A stretch of 64,000 bases of DNA from Rhodospirillales bacterium. Lineage in GTDB: Bacteria; Pseudomonadota; Alphaproteobacteria; Reyranellales; Reyranellaceae. The DNA lies in contig WHTW01000020.1 in NCBI GenBank assembly GCA_009377525.1, forward strand, positions 1 through 64,000, given 5' to 3'. Of the stretch, positions 24,393-35,289 are shown in pieces. The position numbers and the translations under genes are program-made. The stretch's first letter is position 1. Every line of letters begins with the position of its first letter. The notes under the pieces were generated by a model. The model saw nothing but the letters and a program-made list of their open reading frames with translations, did not search any database and was not told the origin of the DNA.

Positions 24393-27004
24393 GGTTTCGC
24401 GGCCGGCGGCACGGCGAGCAGCGCCGGACGGAACAGCAGGGTCACCAGGAGCTCCCAGCCGAGCGAGATCATCAGCAGCCGGCCCATGCTGGCCGTGCCG
24501 GGATGACTCGACAGCCAGAGCGCGCCGAACGCCGTCGCGGTGGTGAGCGCGCTGAAGACGACGGCGCGCATCAGGCTCGACTGCAGCGGCGCGGTCTCGC
24601 CGGCGCGCCATGCCATGACGAAGTAGATGTTGAAGGCCACGCCGATCCCGAACAGCAGGGGCAGCGCGATGATGTTGGCGAAGTTCAGCGGCAGGTCGAG
24701 GACCGCTGAAGTCGCGAAGGTCAGGAGCCCGCTCAGCAGCACCGGCACCATGGTCAGCACGACGTCGCGCACGCGGCGCAGCGTGGCCGCCAGGATCAGC
24801 GTGATGGCGACGAACGACCAGGCACCGGCCTGCAGGAAGGCCGCGACAACACTGTCGCCCGCCGCGCGGATCGAGATCGGCACGCCCGTCGCATCAGGGG
24901 CGACGGCCTGGACGGCCCGGGCAAAGCGCCAAAGGCCGTCGTCGGTCTCCAGTGCCGGCCGCGGGAACACCTGGATACGGGCGCGGCCATCCTTGGTGAT
25001 CCAGTCGGAGACGATATCGGCCGGGAGCTGCTCGATCGTGACCGGACCGGCCTGCAGCGACGCCCGAACCCGGTCGAGCATGACACCGAGCGGCAGGACG
25101 ATCGCCGTCGCGGCGGCGGCACGGACATCGGGCGCGGCCTGCCGCAGGCGATCGAGCGCGGCGGCCAGCCGCAGCGCCGCCTGCGCCGAGGCTGGCGACG
25201 CCGGTCCGGCGGCAGCCGTCGCCACCTGGCGCAAGGCCAGCACCGTGACGCCAAGCGCCTGCCGCAGTTCCTCGTCCGACGGTGCCTCATTCGCCGGCGG
25301 AGGGGCCGCAGACGCGCCGAGCGCGGGGGCAAGGCGCTGGGCGGCGGCGCGGATGAGGGCGAGCTTCTCCGGCTGACCCTCGGGCACGAAGCTCTGCAGC
25401 GTGACGGTGCGCGACACTTCCGGCAGGGCAGCGAGCCGGCGCTCGATCGGCTGGGACGCCGCGAGCGAAGGGGCGATGACGCTGATGGTGTTGGGCGTCC
25501 AGTCGGGATCGGAACCGAGATCGCCCAGCGTCGCCATCGATTCCACCCTCGGGCTCTTGAGATGCAGCGGGTTGAAATCGAAGCGCACGAACGGCAGCGC
25601 CGCCGCCGACACGGCAGCGACGACCAGCCCGACGGCAAGCACGCCGCGTCGGTTGCAGCGCAGGAAGGCCTCGACAGGCGCCAGCCGGGCATAGCCCACC
25701 TCGTCCATCGCGCCGGCCGGCGGCCGCAGCAGCGCGAGCAGGGCCGGGAGCAGGGTGACTGCGAGACCGAAGGCGATGGCCATGCCGAGGCCCGCGATCA
25801 GGCCGAGCTCGGCCACGCCGATATAGTCGGTCGGCAGGAAGGCGAAGAAACCGACGCCGATGGCGGCGGCGGCCAGCGCCAGCGGCAGGCCGACGCCACG
25901 GCCGGCGGCGACCAGGGCTTCGTGGAGCCCGGGATGGAAGTGCCGCTCGGCGAGGAAGCGCACGCTCAGCTGGATGCTGAAGTCGATGCCGAGGCCGACG
26001 AACAGCGGGATGAAGGCGACGGAGATCAGGTTGAAACGGCCGGTCACCAGCAGTCCGAGGCCGGCCGTCATGATCAGGCCCATGAAGGTCGTGAGCAGGA
26101 TCGCGCCCACGACGCGGACCGAATGGACCGCCCACCACAGGATTCCCAGCAGCGCAATCACCATCGCCGCGGCGACCAGGTGCCAGTCCTCGGCCAGCGA
26201 GGCGAACTCCTCGTCGGCCAGCGGCACCGGTCCCGTGAGGCGGATGCTGACGCCATGGGCGGGGTCGAGACCGAGCGAGCGGGCCGTCGCGCGGATCGCG
26301 TTGCTCGCCGCCTCGCCGGGCTGCAGGGCGCGGTAGTCCATGACCGGCTGGACGACGAGGATGCGGCGTATCCGGCGCTCTTCGCCTGGTGCGCCGGCCA
26401 GGAGGTTCAGCCAGGAGAAATATGCCGGCCGCCCCGCCGCCGCGTTCTCGAAGGTGTCGGCGAGCGCCGTCATGAGCGGCTGGATATCGTCGAGCCTGCC
26501 TTGCCCGTGCTGGACGCCCTGAAGCGCCCGGGACACGGTGGCCAGCACACCGCGCAGCGACGGATCCGCCGCCAGCGACGCCAGCAGGAACTGCGAGCTC
26601 AACAGCCCTTCGGTGGCCGCCTGCACTTCCGGCAGGGGAAGAAACAACAATCCGTTGCGGTCGAAGAACGGACCGCCATCGGGACGGCGCACGCCGTGGA
26701 TGACTTCGGGCTTCCGTGCGAGCGCCGCCGCCAGGCGGCTCGCGGCATGCTCGGCGAGCTCCGGCGTTCGGCCGTCGATCACGACGATCGTCAGCTTCTG
26801 CAGCGACGGGAAAGCCGCCTCGTAGGCCAGTTCGCGCTGGCGCCATTCATGCCTGGTCGAGATCAGCTCGGCAGTGTCGGCGGTCATGGCGAAATGACCG
26901 GCCGAATAGAACAGCGCTGCCGCCGTCAGGGCGAGAGGCAGGAGCAGTACGATGAACGGATGACGGGCACTGGTCGCAACGACGCGGCCGATCCACGAGG
27001 CCAT
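24389..27004 (-). CDS. hpnN: Hopanoid transporter HpnN (RND family)
   Basis: 871 residues, the usual HpnN size. A first membrane segment at about 14-33 is followed by a large periplasmic domain, five clustered membrane helices at about 270-420 with the RND-type [19 protein letters not shown], a second periplasmic domain, and five terminal helices ending [16 protein letters not shown]. HpnN shuttles hopanoids from the inner to the outer membrane in Rhodopseudomonas. It starts three bases after the dxs stop and overlaps the EipB-like gene by four bases. MlaC-type hpnM, often next to hpnN, is not seen here. Confidence 0.93.
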   Translation of the reverse strand: MASWIGRVVATSARHPFIVLLLPLALTAAALFYSAGHFAMTADTAELISTRHEWRQRELAYEAAFPSLQKLTIVVIDGRTPELAEHAASRLAAALARKPEVIHGVRRPDGGPFFDRNGLLFLPLPEVQAATEGLLSSQFLLASLAADPSLRGVLATVSRALQGVQHGQGRLDDIQPLMTALADTFENAAAGRPAYFSWLNLLAGAPGEERRIRRILVVQPVMDYRALQPGEAASNAIRATARSLGLDPAHGVSIRLTGPVPLADEEFASLAEDWHLVAAAMVIALLGILWWAVHSVRVVGAILLTTFMGLIMTAGLGLLVTGRFNLISVAFIPLFVGLGIDFSIQLSVRFLAERHFHPGLHEALVAAGRGVGLPLALAAAAIGVGFFAFLPTDYIGVAELGLIAGLGMAIAFGLAVTLLPALLALLRPPAGAMDEVGYARLAPVEAFLRCNRRGVLAVGLVVAAVSAAALPFVRFDFNPLHLKSPRVESMATLGDLGSDPDWTPNTISVIAPSLAASQPIERRLAALPEVSRTVTLQSFVPEGQPEKLALIRAAAQRLAPALGASAAPPPANEAPSDEELRQALGVTVLALRQVATAAAGPASPASAQAALRLAAALDRLRQAAPDVRAAAATAIVLPLGVMLDRVRASLQAGPVTIEQLPADIVSDWITKDGRARIQVFPRPALETDDGLWRFARAVQAVAPDATGVPISIRAAGDSVVAAFLQAGAWSFVAITLILAATLRRVRDVVLTMVPVLLSGLLTFATSAVLDLPLNFANIIALPLLFGIGVAFNIYFVMAWRAGETAPLQSSLMRAVVFSALTTATAFGALWLSSHPGTASMGRLLMISLGWELLVTLLFRPALLAVPPAAKP

Positions 27005-27007
27005 GCA

Positions 27008-28954
27008 TCAACTCGTGCGGGCGAGCATCGGCTTGCGCAATGTGTCCTGACGGCCGTCCTGCCGATCCAGCGCCCCCAGCACGGCGGCGACGATCTGCGG
27101 CGCATTGAGTCCCGCCTCCTCGTATTGCCTGGGCTGGCTGTCGTGATCGATGAGGCGGTCGGGCAGGGTCATGGGACGGAACTTCAAGCCTTTGTCGAGA
27201 AGGCCGCGCCACGCGAGGTGCTGCATCACCAGCGATCCGAACCCGCCAGCAGCGCCCTCCTCGACCGTGACCAGCACCGCGTGCTCGCCCGCCAGGCGCT
27301 CGACCAGCGCCGCGTCGAGTGGCTTGGCGAAGCGGGCATCGGCCACGGTGCACAAGACGCCCAGGGTGGCAAGGTCTTCGGCTGCGGCAAGGCACTCCTT
27401 GAGGCGCGCGCCATAGGACAGGATGGCAACGCCCAGTCCCTGGCGCAGGACACGCCCGCGCCCGACCTCGAGCGGCGTGCCGCGCTCCGGCAGCGCCAGG
27501 CCTTGGCCGTCGCCGCGCGGATAGCGGAAGGCGGACGGCCGGTCGTCGATCGCGGCTGCCGTGGCGACCATGTGCATCAGCTCGAGCTCATCGGCCGCGG
27601 CCATCAGCACCATGTTGGGCAGGCAGCCGAGATAGACGATGTCGAAGGCACCGGCATGCGTGGCACCGTCGGCGCCGACCAGGCCGGCGCGATCCAGGGC
27701 GAAGCGTACCGGCAGGCTCTGCAGCGCCACGTCGTGCACGACCTGGTCGTAGGCGCGCTGAAGGAACGTCGAGTAGATCGCGCAGAACGGTTTCATCCCT
27801 TCGCTCGCCATGCCGGCGGCGAAGGTGACGGCGTGCTGCTCGGCGATGCCGACATCGAAGGTGCGGGCCGGGAAACGCTTGGCGAAAAGGTCGAGCCCCG
27901 TCCCCGACGGCATCGCCGCCGTCACGGCAACGATCCGTTGATCGGCTGCAGCCTCGGCGGCCAGCGCCTCGGCGAAGACCCTGGTGTAGGACGGCGGGCC
28001 GGGCGGCCCCTTGGACTGCTCGCCGGTGACGACATTGAATTTCACGACGCCGTGGTACTTGTCGGCGCTGCGTTCGGCGGGAGGGTAGCCCTTGCCCTTC
28101 TGGGTCACGACATGCAGCAGGATCGGGCCCTGATGGTCCGTGTCCCGCAGGTTGCGCAGCACCGGCATCAGGTGGTCCAGGTCGTGCCCGTCGATCGGGC
28201 CGACATAGTAGAAGCCCAGCTCCTCGAACAAAGTCCCGCCGGTCAACAGGCCGCGCGTGAACTCGTCGGCGCGCCGCGCCGCCTGCTCGAGCGGACGCGG
28301 GAAGCGGCGTGCCATCCTGCCCATCAGCTCGCGCAGGGAGAGGAAGGGCCGCGAAGAGATCAGACGCGACAGGTAGGCGCTCATGGCGCCGACGGGCGGC
28401 GCGATCGACATGTCGTTGTCGTTCAGCACCACGATCATGTTGGCCCGGCTTGCGCCGGCGTTGTTCATGGCCTCGTAGGCCATGCCGGCGCTCATGGCGC
28501 CGTCGCCGATGACCGCGATGACCTGGCGGTCCTCGCCTTTCAGCCCGCGCGCCACCGCCATTCCCAGCCCGGCCGATATCGAGGTCGAGGAATGAGCGGC
28601 GCCGAAAGGGTCGTACTCGCTCTCGGCGCGGCGCGTGAATCCGGAAAGGCCGCCACCCTGGCGAATGGTGCGGATGCGATCGCGGCGGCCGGTGAGGATC
28701 TTGTGAGGATAGGCCTGATGGCCGACATCCCAGATCAACCGATCGCGCGGCGTGTCGAACACCGCATGCAACGCCACCGTCAGCCCGACCACGCCGAGCG
28801 AGGCGCCGAGGTGGCCACCGGTGACGGAAACCGCGTCGATCGTCTCGGCGCGCAGCTCTGCAGCGAGCTCCTTCAGCTGATCCGTCGACAGATTGCGCAG
28901 ATCGGCCGGGCGCCGCACCCGGTCGAGGAGTGGTGTCTTGGAGGGTACGCTCAT
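27008..28954 (-). CDS. dxs: 1-deoxy-D-xylulose-5-phosphate synthase
   Basis: 648 residues from ATG 28954. It makes DXP from pyruvate and glyceraldehyde 3-phosphate, the first step of the MEP isoprenoid pathway. Signatures are [10 protein letters not shown], the thiamine-diphosphate motif [33 protein letters not shown] with the catalytic Glu, and [15 protein letters not shown]. It heads the unit dxs-hpnN-eipB-like, so precursor supply is tied to hopanoid export. Genomes with such a copy often have a second dxs elsewhere, which cannot be checked here. Confidence 0.96.
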   Translation of the reverse strand: MSVPSKTPLLDRVRRPADLRNLSTDQLKELAAELRAETIDAVSVTGGHLGASLGVVGLTVALHAVFDTPRDRLIWDVGHQAYPHKILTGRRDRIRTIRQGGGLSGFTRRAESEYDPFGAAHSSTSISAGLGMAVARGLKGEDRQVIAVIGDGAMSAGMAYEAMNNAGASRANMIVVLNDNDMSIAPPVGAMSAYLSRLISSRPFLSLRELMGRMARRFPRPLEQAARRADEFTRGLLTGGTLFEELGFYYVGPIDGHDLDHLMPVLRNLRDTDHQGPILLHVVTQKGKGYPPAERSADKYHGVVKFNVVTGEQSKGPPGPPSYTRVFAEALAAEAAADQRIVAVTAAMPSGTGLDLFAKRFPARTFDVGIAEQHAVTFAAGMASEGMKPFCAIYSTFLQRAYDQVVHDVALQSLPVRFALDRAGLVGADGATHAGAFDIVYLGCLPNMVLMAAADELELMHMVATAAAIDDRPSAFRYPRGDGQGLALPERGTPLEVGRGRVLRQGLGVAILSYGARLKECLAAAEDLATLGVLCTVADARFAKPLDAALVERLAGEHAVLVTVEEGAAGGFGSLVMQHLAWRGLLDKGLKFRPMTLPDRLIDHDSQPRQYEEAGLNAPQIVAAVLGALDRQDGRQDTLRKPMLARTS

Positions 28955-28974
28955 GGACGATCCTTCACTGCACC

Positions 28975-29154
28975 CTATGCTGCACGGCGTTCGCGTTCGT
29001 GCTTGTGCTTGTTCACCGCGCATTTGAAGCAGCAATCGCGCGACATCTTGCCGCCACCACCGGCTGCATGCATGGCCGCAAGGAACTCAACGTCCAATTC
29101 GCTGTCGGGTTCGATCGAGAGGAATCCGCATCCGGAAGTGCACGATCCTTGCAT
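28975..29154 (-). CDS. Possible small cysteine-rich protein upstream of dxs
   Basis: 59 residues from ATG 29154, ending 20 bases before the dxs start. Cysteines fall as CTSGC near the N-terminus and CCFKC near the C-terminus, and the tail is rich in His, Lys and Arg ([10 protein letters not shown]). The spacing fits an operon with dxs and the cysteine pattern could bind metal, but there is no clear ribosome site and no known family. The remaining part of the 393-base divergent gap (29155-29347) holds the ispH promoter region; no sharp promoter was seen. Confidence 0.4.
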   Translation of the reverse strand: MQGSCTSGCGFLSIEPDSELDVEFLAAMHAAGGGGKMSRDCCFKCAVNKHKHERERRAA

Positions 29155-29347
29155 GCAACTGCAAAGGCTTGCGCACACGGTCACAGTAGCGGACAATCAA
29201 CTGTGTCTGCAAATGTGTTCAAGACTGCACACGGGCGATTCGCCCATGCTTTGTTTGCCAGACGCAGGTTGTGTTGCCTCCCTGGCAAGGCAGTCCGCGA
29301 ATGCCGATATCCGATACTGGCTTCCGCCTTCGAGGAGTAGATCTGGA

Positions 29348-30322
29348 ATGCGGGTTATTTTGGCTCAGCCTCGAGGGTTCTGCGCCGGCGTGGTGCGCGC
29401 GATCGAGATCGTGGAGCGGTCGCTCGAGAAGTTCGGCGCGCCGGTCTATGTGAGGCACGAGATCGTGCACAACCGCCATGTCGTCGAGCGGCTCGAGCGG
29501 ATGGGCGCGGTGTTCGTCGAAGAGCTGGACGAGATCCCGGACGGCGCCGTCACGATCTTCAGCGCCCATGGCGTGGCCCAGTCGATAATCGACCAGGCGA
29601 AAGCACGCGGCCTGCCCGTGCTGGACGCCACGTGCCCGCTGGTGTCGAAGGTCCATCTCCAGGGCAAGCGCTATGTGGCGCGTGGCCGTGCGCTGATCCT
29701 GATCGGCCATGCCGGCCATCCCGAGGTGGAAGGGACCATGGGACAGATCGGCGGGCCCGTTCACCTGGTCTCGACGGCTGAGGACGTCGCCCGGCTCGCG
29801 CTGCCAGACGACGCGCCTACCGCCTACGTCACCCAGACGACGCTGAGCGTCGACGACACGCGCGGCGTGATCGCCGCGCTGCAGGCACGGTTCAGCGACC
29901 TCGAAGGGCCCAACGTTTCCGACATCTGCTACGCCACGCAGCATCGCCAGTCGGCGGTCCGCGACCTGTGCGCGGTGGCGGACCTGCTGCTGGTCGTGGG
30001 CAGCCGCAACAGCTCCAACTCCAACCGGCTGCGCGAGATCGGGACCGAACAGGGACTGCCCAGCTACCTGATCGCCGACGGCAGCGAGCTCGATGCGGCG
30101 TGGCTCAGCGGCGTGCAGACCGTGGCGCTCACCGCCGGCGCCTCGGCGCCCGAGGAACTGGTCCTCGATGTCATCGAAGCCCTGCGCCGGCACAGCGAGG
30201 TCAAGGTCGAGACGATGGACGGTGTGCGCGAGAATATCGAGTTCCGGCTGCCCTCCGAGCTCAGGTCGGGCGAGGTCAGGGCAGAAACCGAGCGCAAGAC
30301 CACTGCCACGACGGCTCGATAG
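29348..30322 (+). CDS. ispH: 4-hydroxy-3-methylbut-2-enyl diphosphate reductase
   Basis: 324 residues from ATG 29348, with GAGGAG upstream. IspH is the last MEP-pathway enzyme and makes IPP and DMAPP through a [4Fe-4S] cluster. The three cluster cysteines are visible: Cys12 in PRGFCAGV, one in [12 protein letters not shown] and one in [10 protein letters not shown]. Also seen are [22 protein letters not shown] and [10 protein letters not shown], as expected. It is the first gene of a rightward pair with hpnH (12-base gap). Confidence 0.97.
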   Translation: MRVILAQPRGFCAGVVRAIEIVERSLEKFGAPVYVRHEIVHNRHVVERLERMGAVFVEELDEIPDGAVTIFSAHGVAQSIIDQAKARGLPVLDATCPLVSKVHLQGKRYVARGRALILIGHAGHPEVEGTMGQIGGPVHLVSTAEDVARLALPDDAPTAYVTQTTLSVDDTRGVIAALQARFSDLEGPNVSDICYATQHRQSAVRDLCAVADLLLVVGSRNSSNSNRLREIGTEQGLPSYLIADGSELDAAWLSGVQTVALTAGASAPEELVLDVIEALRRHSEVKVETMDGVRENIEFRLPSELRSGEVRAETERKTTATTAR

Positions 30323-30334
30323 GGGCGACGCGCC

Positions 30335-31483
30335 ATGGGAATCCCTCTCCATCAGGCGGCCCGTATCGGCGCCTACCTGCTGCGCCAGCATCTCAGCGGC
30401 CGCGAGCGCTATCCGCTGGTGCTGATGCTCGAGCCGTTGTTCCGCTGCAACCTGGCCTGCGCCGGCTGCGGCAAGATCGACTATCCCGCCGAGATCCTCG
30501 ACCAGCGGCTGTCGTACGACGACTGCATGACGGCGATCGACGAATGCGGCGCGCCCGTCGTGTCGATCGCCGGCGGCGAGCCGCTGCTGCATCGCGAGAT
30601 GCCGAAGATCGTGAAGGGCTTCCTGGCGCGCAAGAAGTTCGTGATCCTGTGCACCAACGCGCTGCTGCTGGCCAAGAAGATCGACGACTACCAGCCGCAT
30701 CCCTCGTTCACCTGGTCGATCCACCTCGACGGCAATCGCGCGATGCATGACAAGTCGGTGTGCCAGCAGGGCACCTACGACAAGGCGGTCGAGGCGATCA
30801 GGCTGGCGAAGTCGAAGGGCTTCCGCGTCAGCATCAACTGCACGCTGTTCAACGACGCCGATCCCGCCGAGGTGGCGACCTTCCTCGACGACATGAAAGC
30901 GCTCGGGCTGGACGGCATCACGGTGTCGCCCGGTTATGCCTATGAGCGCGCCCCGGACCAGAAGCACTTCCTCAATCGCAACAAGACCAAGGAGCTGTTC
31001 CGCGGCATCCTGGCACGCGGCCGGGGCGGCCGTGCCTGGCCGTTCAGCCAGTCGATCAACTTCCTCAATTTCCTCGCCGGCAACGAGAGCTACCAGTGCA
31101 CGCCGTGGGGCAACCCGACGCGTACCGTGTTCGGCTGGCAGAAGCCCTGCTACCTGCTGGGTGAAGGCTATGCCAAGACCTTCCGCGAGCTCATGGACAC
31201 CACCGAATGGGACAAGTACGGGGTCGGCAAGTATGAGAAGTGTGCCGACTGCATGGTCCATTGCGGCTTCGAGGCCTCGGCGGTGAAGGACATGGTCCGG
31301 CGTCCGCTGAAAGCGCTGGGCGTGGTGCTGCGCGGCGTGCGTACCGGAGGCGCGATGGCGAAGGACATCCCACTCGACGGCCAGCGGCCGGCGGAATTCG
31401 TCTTCTCAGACCATGTCGGGCGGAAGCTTGCCGACATCCGGGCCGCCAAAGCCGGGGCCCAGCAGCCGGTGGCCGCGGAGTAA
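30335..31483 (+). CDS. hpnH: Adenosylhopane synthase HpnH (radical SAM)
   Basis: 382 residues. The radical-SAM cluster motif CxxxCxxC is RCNLACAGC with Cys38, Cys42 and Cys45; SIAGGEPLLH is the GGE motif. A C-terminal cysteine set (CADCMVHCGFE) forms the family's auxiliary region. HpnH adds a 5'-deoxyadenosyl group to diploptene to make adenosylhopane, the first step in side-chain extension. It follows ispH in the same transcript. Its last 78 bases overlap, in the opposite direction, the end of hpnG, whose product acts on the next intermediate. Confidence 0.96.
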   Translation: MGIPLHQAARIGAYLLRQHLSGRERYPLVLMLEPLFRCNLACAGCGKIDYPAEILDQRLSYDDCMTAIDECGAPVVSIAGGEPLLHREMPKIVKGFLARKKFVILCTNALLLAKKIDDYQPHPSFTWSIHLDGNRAMHDKSVCQQGTYDKAVEAIRLAKSKGFRVSINCTLFNDADPAEVATFLDDMKALGLDGITVSPGYAYERAPDQKHFLNRNKTKELFRGILARGRGGRAWPFSQSINFLNFLAGNESYQCTPWGNPTRTVFGWQKPCYLLGEGYAKTFRELMDTTEWDKYGVGKYEKCADCMVHCGFEASAVKDMVRRPLKALGVVLRGVRTGGAMAKDIPLDGQRPAEFVFSDHVGRKLADIRAAKAGAQQPVAAE

Positions 31484-32089
31484 GGCGCGAAAGGCCGTCT
31501 CGGCCTCCAGGCCCGTGCGGATCAGCGCCGGAAGCTGCCACGGCGCCGCCAGCAGCGAGCGCAGGACAGCCGCCAGATCGACGCCGCCGTCTGCCCGCAT
31601 GCCGACGCGCGCGGCCGGCGGCAGCGTACGGTGCGCCGCATCGGAAATGACGCGCGCGGCGGCGAACGGCAGGCGATGGCGGCGGGCAACGCGGGCGGCG
31701 ACATGCGATTCCATGTCGACGGCGAGCGCATCGCTGGTGCGGCGCAACTCATCCTTCTGCACGGCCGTCGACGCCACGGTGCCGACGCCGAGCAACACGC
31801 CGCGTTCCGCTCTGGGCAACCGCGAGACCAGCCAGTCGGTCCAGTCGGGATCGGTCGGCAGCGCTGCACCACGATCGCTCACCGCCGTGGCGACCACCCA
31901 TCTGCCGGGCCGCAGTCCCGGCGCCAACCCGCCCGCGATGCCGATGCTGATGACGCCGCGCATGCCTGGCGCCAGGCGCTCCAGCACCGTCTCCAGTCGT
32001 GCCTGATCGCCGCCACCGGCAACGACCTCGACGCCCGGGGCGGCGAGGATCCGCCGTTCGCGCTGCAGCCCGGTGACGGCGAGGATCAT
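31406..32089 (-). CDS. hpnG: Adenosylhopane nucleosidase HpnG
   Basis: 227 residues of the nucleoside-phosphorylase superfamily, matching the hopanoid-associated phosphorylase. GVISIGIAGGLAPGLRPG and the later AVDMESHVAARVARRHRLPFAAARVISD are typical. HpnG cleaves adenine from adenosylhopane, giving ribosylhopane. ATG 32089 shares a base with the shc stop (TGATG), so it is coupled to shc. The C-terminal 26 codons are antisense to hpnH. Confidence 0.92.
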   Translation of the reverse strand: MILAVTGLQRERRILAAPGVEVVAGGGDQARLETVLERLAPGMRGVISIGIAGGLAPGLRPGRWVVATAVSDRGAALPTDPDWTDWLVSRLPRAERGVLLGVGTVASTAVQKDELRRTSDALAVDMESHVAARVARRHRLPFAAARVISDAAHRTLPPAARVGMRADGGVDLAAVLRSLLAAPWQLPALIRTGLEAETAFRALLRGHRLLGPGFGGPDVGKLPPDMV

Positions 32090-34044
32090 CACATGCCGTA
32101 GGCCACGCGCCGGTTGTTGGCGCGGCGCCGATTGCGATAGCGGGCCAATGCCCACAGCGGGAAGTATGCCGGGTAGCCGTGGTAGCGCAGGTAGAAGACG
32201 CGCGGAAAGCCGCCGCCGGTGTAGGCGTCCTGCTGCCACAGTCCCGTCGCGTCCTGGCGTTGCCTCAGCCAGGCGATGCCGCGCTCGACGGCGGGATGGT
32301 CGACCCCTTCTGCCGCCATCAAGCCCAGCAGCGCCCAGGCGGTCTGCGAGGCGGTGGATGGCGCGGGTTCATAGCCGCGGTAGTCGAGCCTGTAGCTCGT
32401 GCAGTCCTCGCCCCAGCCACCATCCGCGTTCTGGATCGCGATCAGCCAATCCGCGGCCCTGCGCACGCTCGGAGTCGTGCCGTTCAGGCCGGCGGTGCCC
32501 AGCGCGCACAGCGCCGACCATGTGCCGTAGATGTAGTTGACGCCCCAGCGGCCGAACCAGCTGCCGTCCGCCATCTGCTCGCGCTCGAGGTAGTCGAGGC
32601 CGGCCCGCACGACAGGGTTCGCCGGCGTCTCGCCCAGCTGGGCCAGCATGCTGATGCAGCGGGCGCTGACATCCGCGGTCGGCGGATCGAGCAGAGCGCC
32701 ATGGTCGGCGAACGGAATGTTGTTGAGATAATGATCGACGTTGTCGACATCGAACGCCGCCCAGCCGCCGTTGCCGCTTTGCAGGCCGCCGATCCATTCG
32801 ACGCCGCGCGCGATGGCCTCGTCGTAACCGGAACCGGCGTCGGCTTGACGCCGGGCGCGATCCATCGCCATGACGACCACGGCCGTGTCGTCGAGATCGG
32901 GATAGTGCGCGTTGCGGTACTGAAACGCCCAGCCACCGGGACGCACATGCGGCCGCCGCTCGCTCCAGTCGCCGCGTGTGTCCAGCTCCTGCAGCGGCTG
33001 CAGCCAGCCCAGTCCGCGCCGAGCGGCAGCCTCCGCCTCGCCCCCCACTTCCAGCATGGCCTGACTCGCGAGCGCGGTATCCCACACCGGCGAAACGCAG
33101 GGCTGGCAGTACGCCTCGTCCTCGCGCACCACCAGCAGCCGGTCGATCGCCCGGCGCGCGGTCGCATAGTCCGGGTGATCGGGCGGATAGCCGAGCGCGT
33201 CGAACATCATCACCGCGTTGGCCATGGCGGGATAGATCGCGCCGAGACCGTTCTCGCCGTTCAGCCGCTCGCTGACGAAGCCGACGCAGCGCTCGACGGC
33301 GCGGCGGCGCAAGGTCGTCGGCCAGAGGCCTTCACCTGCTTTCAGCAGCCTGTCCAGCGCCTTGAAGAACAGCGCCCAGCCGCGGCGCTGGTGCGCGGCC
33401 AGCCTGGGCTCGGACCGGCTCGTTGTCGCAAAGAGTTCCTGGATGTCGACCCCACGCGGATTGCGGGCACGCTTTCGCAGCGCCGCCAGCACGAGCAGCG
33501 GAACGATGACGGTGCGTGCCCAATAGGACATCCGCGACAGATGGATGGGGAACCAGCGCGGCAGCAGGATGATCTCGACCGGCATGGTCGGCACGCGCCG
33601 CCAGGACAGCTGCCCGAACTGGGCCAGCAGGATGCGCGTGAAGACGTTGGCCTGCTCGGCTCCGCCATGCGCCAGGATCTCGTTGCGCGCCTTCGCCATG
33701 TGCGGTGCGTCGGGGCCGTCGCCGATCATCTTCAGGCAAAAATAGGCCTTCACCGACGCGCTGATGTCGAAGGCGCCGCCATGGAACAGCGACCAGCCGC
33801 CATGCTCGCCCTGGATGCGGCGGAGATAGGCGCCGATCTTGCGCTCCAGCTCGGGCTCGTCCGGCTCGCCGAGATACTGGCGCAGCAGAACGTACTCCGA
33901 CGGGATCGTGGCATCGGCCTCCAGCTCGAAGACCCAGTGGCCGTCGTCGCGCTGCCGGCGCATCAGCGCCTGCACGGCGCGATCGATATCGTCCTCGAGC
34001 CGGTCGAGATCGGTCCGGTCAGGGATGGCTGCTCTTGTCGACAT
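32089..34044 (-). CDS. shc: Squalene-hopene cyclase
   Basis: 651 residues, normal length. The catalytic acid motif DxDDTA is at residues 383-388 (DLDDTA). Several QW repeats are visible, such as QNADGGWGEDC, the segment GSWFGRWGVNYIYGTWSALC, and the N-terminal RQRDDGHWVFELEAD. It cyclises squalene to hopene and hopanol on the inner membrane. It starts three bases after hpnE and overlaps hpnG by one base. Also called hpnF. Confidence 0.97.
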   Translation of the reverse strand: MSTRAAIPDRTDLDRLEDDIDRAVQALMRRQRDDGHWVFELEADATIPSEYVLLRQYLGEPDEPELERKIGAYLRRIQGEHGGWSLFHGGAFDISASVKAYFCLKMIGDGPDAPHMAKARNEILAHGGAEQANVFTRILLAQFGQLSWRRVPTMPVEIILLPRWFPIHLSRMSYWARTVIVPLLVLAALRKRARNPRGVDIQELFATTSRSEPRLAAHQRRGWALFFKALDRLLKAGEGLWPTTLRRRAVERCVGFVSERLNGENGLGAIYPAMANAVMMFDALGYPPDHPDYATARRAIDRLLVVREDEAYCQPCVSPVWDTALASQAMLEVGGEAEAAARRGLGWLQPLQELDTRGDWSERRPHVRPGGWAFQYRNAHYPDLDDTAVVVMAMDRARRQADAGSGYDEAIARGVEWIGGLQSGNGGWAAFDVDNVDHYLNNIPFADHGALLDPPTADVSARCISMLAQLGETPANPVVRAGLDYLEREQMADGSWFGRWGVNYIYGTWSALCALGTAGLNGTTPSVRRAADWLIAIQNADGGWGEDCTSYRLDYRGYEPAPSTASQTAWALLGLMAAEGVDHPAVERGIAWLRQRQDATGLWQQDAYTGGGFPRVFYLRYHGYPAYFPLWALARYRNRRRANNRRVAYGM

Positions 34045-34047
34045 TCG

Positions 34048-35289
34048 TCAGGCACCGCCGAGCGCAAGCGTGGCCGCCCTGTTGCCCGAACGCAGCGCGC
34101 CTTCGATCGTCGCCGGCAGGCCGGTGTCGGTCCAGTCGCCGGCAAGAAACAGGTTGGTCCACTCGGTCCGTGCCGCCGGCCGGCGCGCATCCTGCGCCGG
34201 TGTCGCGGCAAAGGTGGCCCGTTTCTCCTTGACGATACGGCAGGGAGGAACCGGCCCTGTGAGGTCATGGACCACGGCGACATCGCGCCACAGCAGCAAC
34301 GTCAGGGAATCACCGTCGGTATCCATGAGATGATCGGCAGCGCTTACAGTGACGGACATCCGGTCCTCGAAGGCGAAGACCCATTCTGCCGTGCCGCCGA
34401 TCAAGCCGACCATGGCCGGTGCATCCGGCGGCGGGACGATCTGAAAATGCGCGTTCAGGATGGCGCTGAACGTCTGTGGAACGATCAATCCGGGCAGCAG
34501 TTTCTCGGCGGTCCAGGGTGGCACCGCGACGATCACGCGGTCATCAGGCTGCAGGGTCTCCTCTTCCCCATCGAAAGCCAGCGCCACTGCCCTGCCGTCT
34601 GCGAACCTGACGGCGCGCAGCGGGCGGCCGAGCCGAACGTCCGCGCCACCGCGACGCAACCGATCAAGAGCGGGGTCGACGAAGGCGGCGGCGAGATTGG
34701 GCGAGCTGACGAGAGGACGCATGTGGCGTCCGCCCCTGGCGAAGGTTTCGCGCACGATGGCGCCGGCAAGATCGGCCGAGGCGCGCTCAGGGGCGGTGTT
34801 CAGGGCGGACAGGAACAGCGGCCGCAGGAACTTCTCCCACAGGACGGTATCGCAGCGAACGACTTCCTCGATGCGGCGCCCGGGATGGCGCCACATCAAG
34901 GCGAGCAAGGCGAGATAGTCGCGCAGGCGCGTGCCGGGCACCCGGCGGCCGGCATGGAGGACCCACCAGGGCACGCGACCGTCGTCGGGCCGCAGGGTCC
35001 AGCGCTGACCCAGCTGAAGGTCGACGAAGTGGAACTCGGGCCGGTCGGGGCCCGTCAGCCGGCCTTCGGCACCGATGTCGCGAAGGTAGCGATCGACCGC
35101 CAGGTTGCCCGACAGGACGAGATGGTTGCCGTTGTCGATCGTCATGTCGAGTTGGCCGTCGTGATAGGAGCGGCATCTGCCGCCGGCGTGCTTCGCCGCT
35201 TCGGAGAGGATGACGGGCTCGCCGCGGCCCGCCACGGCAACCGCCGCCGACAGCCCGGCCAGCCCCGCGCCGATGACATGAACCGTCAT
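34048..35289 (-). CDS. hpnE: Hydroxysqualene dehydroxylase HpnE
   Basis: 413 residues. The N-terminal FAD-binding fingerprint is VHVIGAGLAGLSAAVAVAGR, followed by GGRCRS; the C-terminal FAD contact is LFLAGDWTDTGLPATIEGALRSG. HpnE reduces hydroxysqualene to squalene, the third step after HpnD and HpnC. Its ATG overlaps the hpnD stop in ATGA. Size and motifs agree with the family. Confidence 0.95.
   Translation of the reverse strand: MTVHVIGAGLAGLSAAVAVAGRGEPVILSEAAKHAGGRCRSYHDGQLDMTIDNGNHLVLSGNLAVDRYLRDIGAEGRLTGPDRPEFHFVDLQLGQRWTLRPDDGRVPWWVLHAGRRVPGTRLRDYLALLALMWRHPGRRIEEVVRCDTVLWEKFLRPLFLSALNTAPERASADLAGAIVRETFARGGRHMRPLVSSPNLAAAFVDPALDRLRRGGADVRLGRPLRAVRFADGRAVALAFDGEEETLQPDDRVIVAVPPWTAEKLLPGLIVPQTFSAILNAHFQIVPPPDAPAMVGLIGGTAEWVFAFEDRMSVTVSAADHLMDTDGDSLTLLLWRDVAVVHDLTGPVPPCRIVKEKRATFAATPAQDARRPAARTEWTNLFLAGDWTDTGLPATIEGALRSGNRAATLALGGA

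Noticed and set aside
29182-29205. CACAGT..ACTGTG inverted repeat between dxs and ispH as an operator
   Set aside because: The arms are only six bases with a 12-base spacer, which is expected by chance; not conserved evidence.
25562-29347. A very long rightward open frame continuing into ispH
   Set aside because: It is antisense to hpnN and dxs, both of which are clearly coding on the other strand; its protein is rich in Arg, His, Gln and Gly as expected of GC-rich frame noise.
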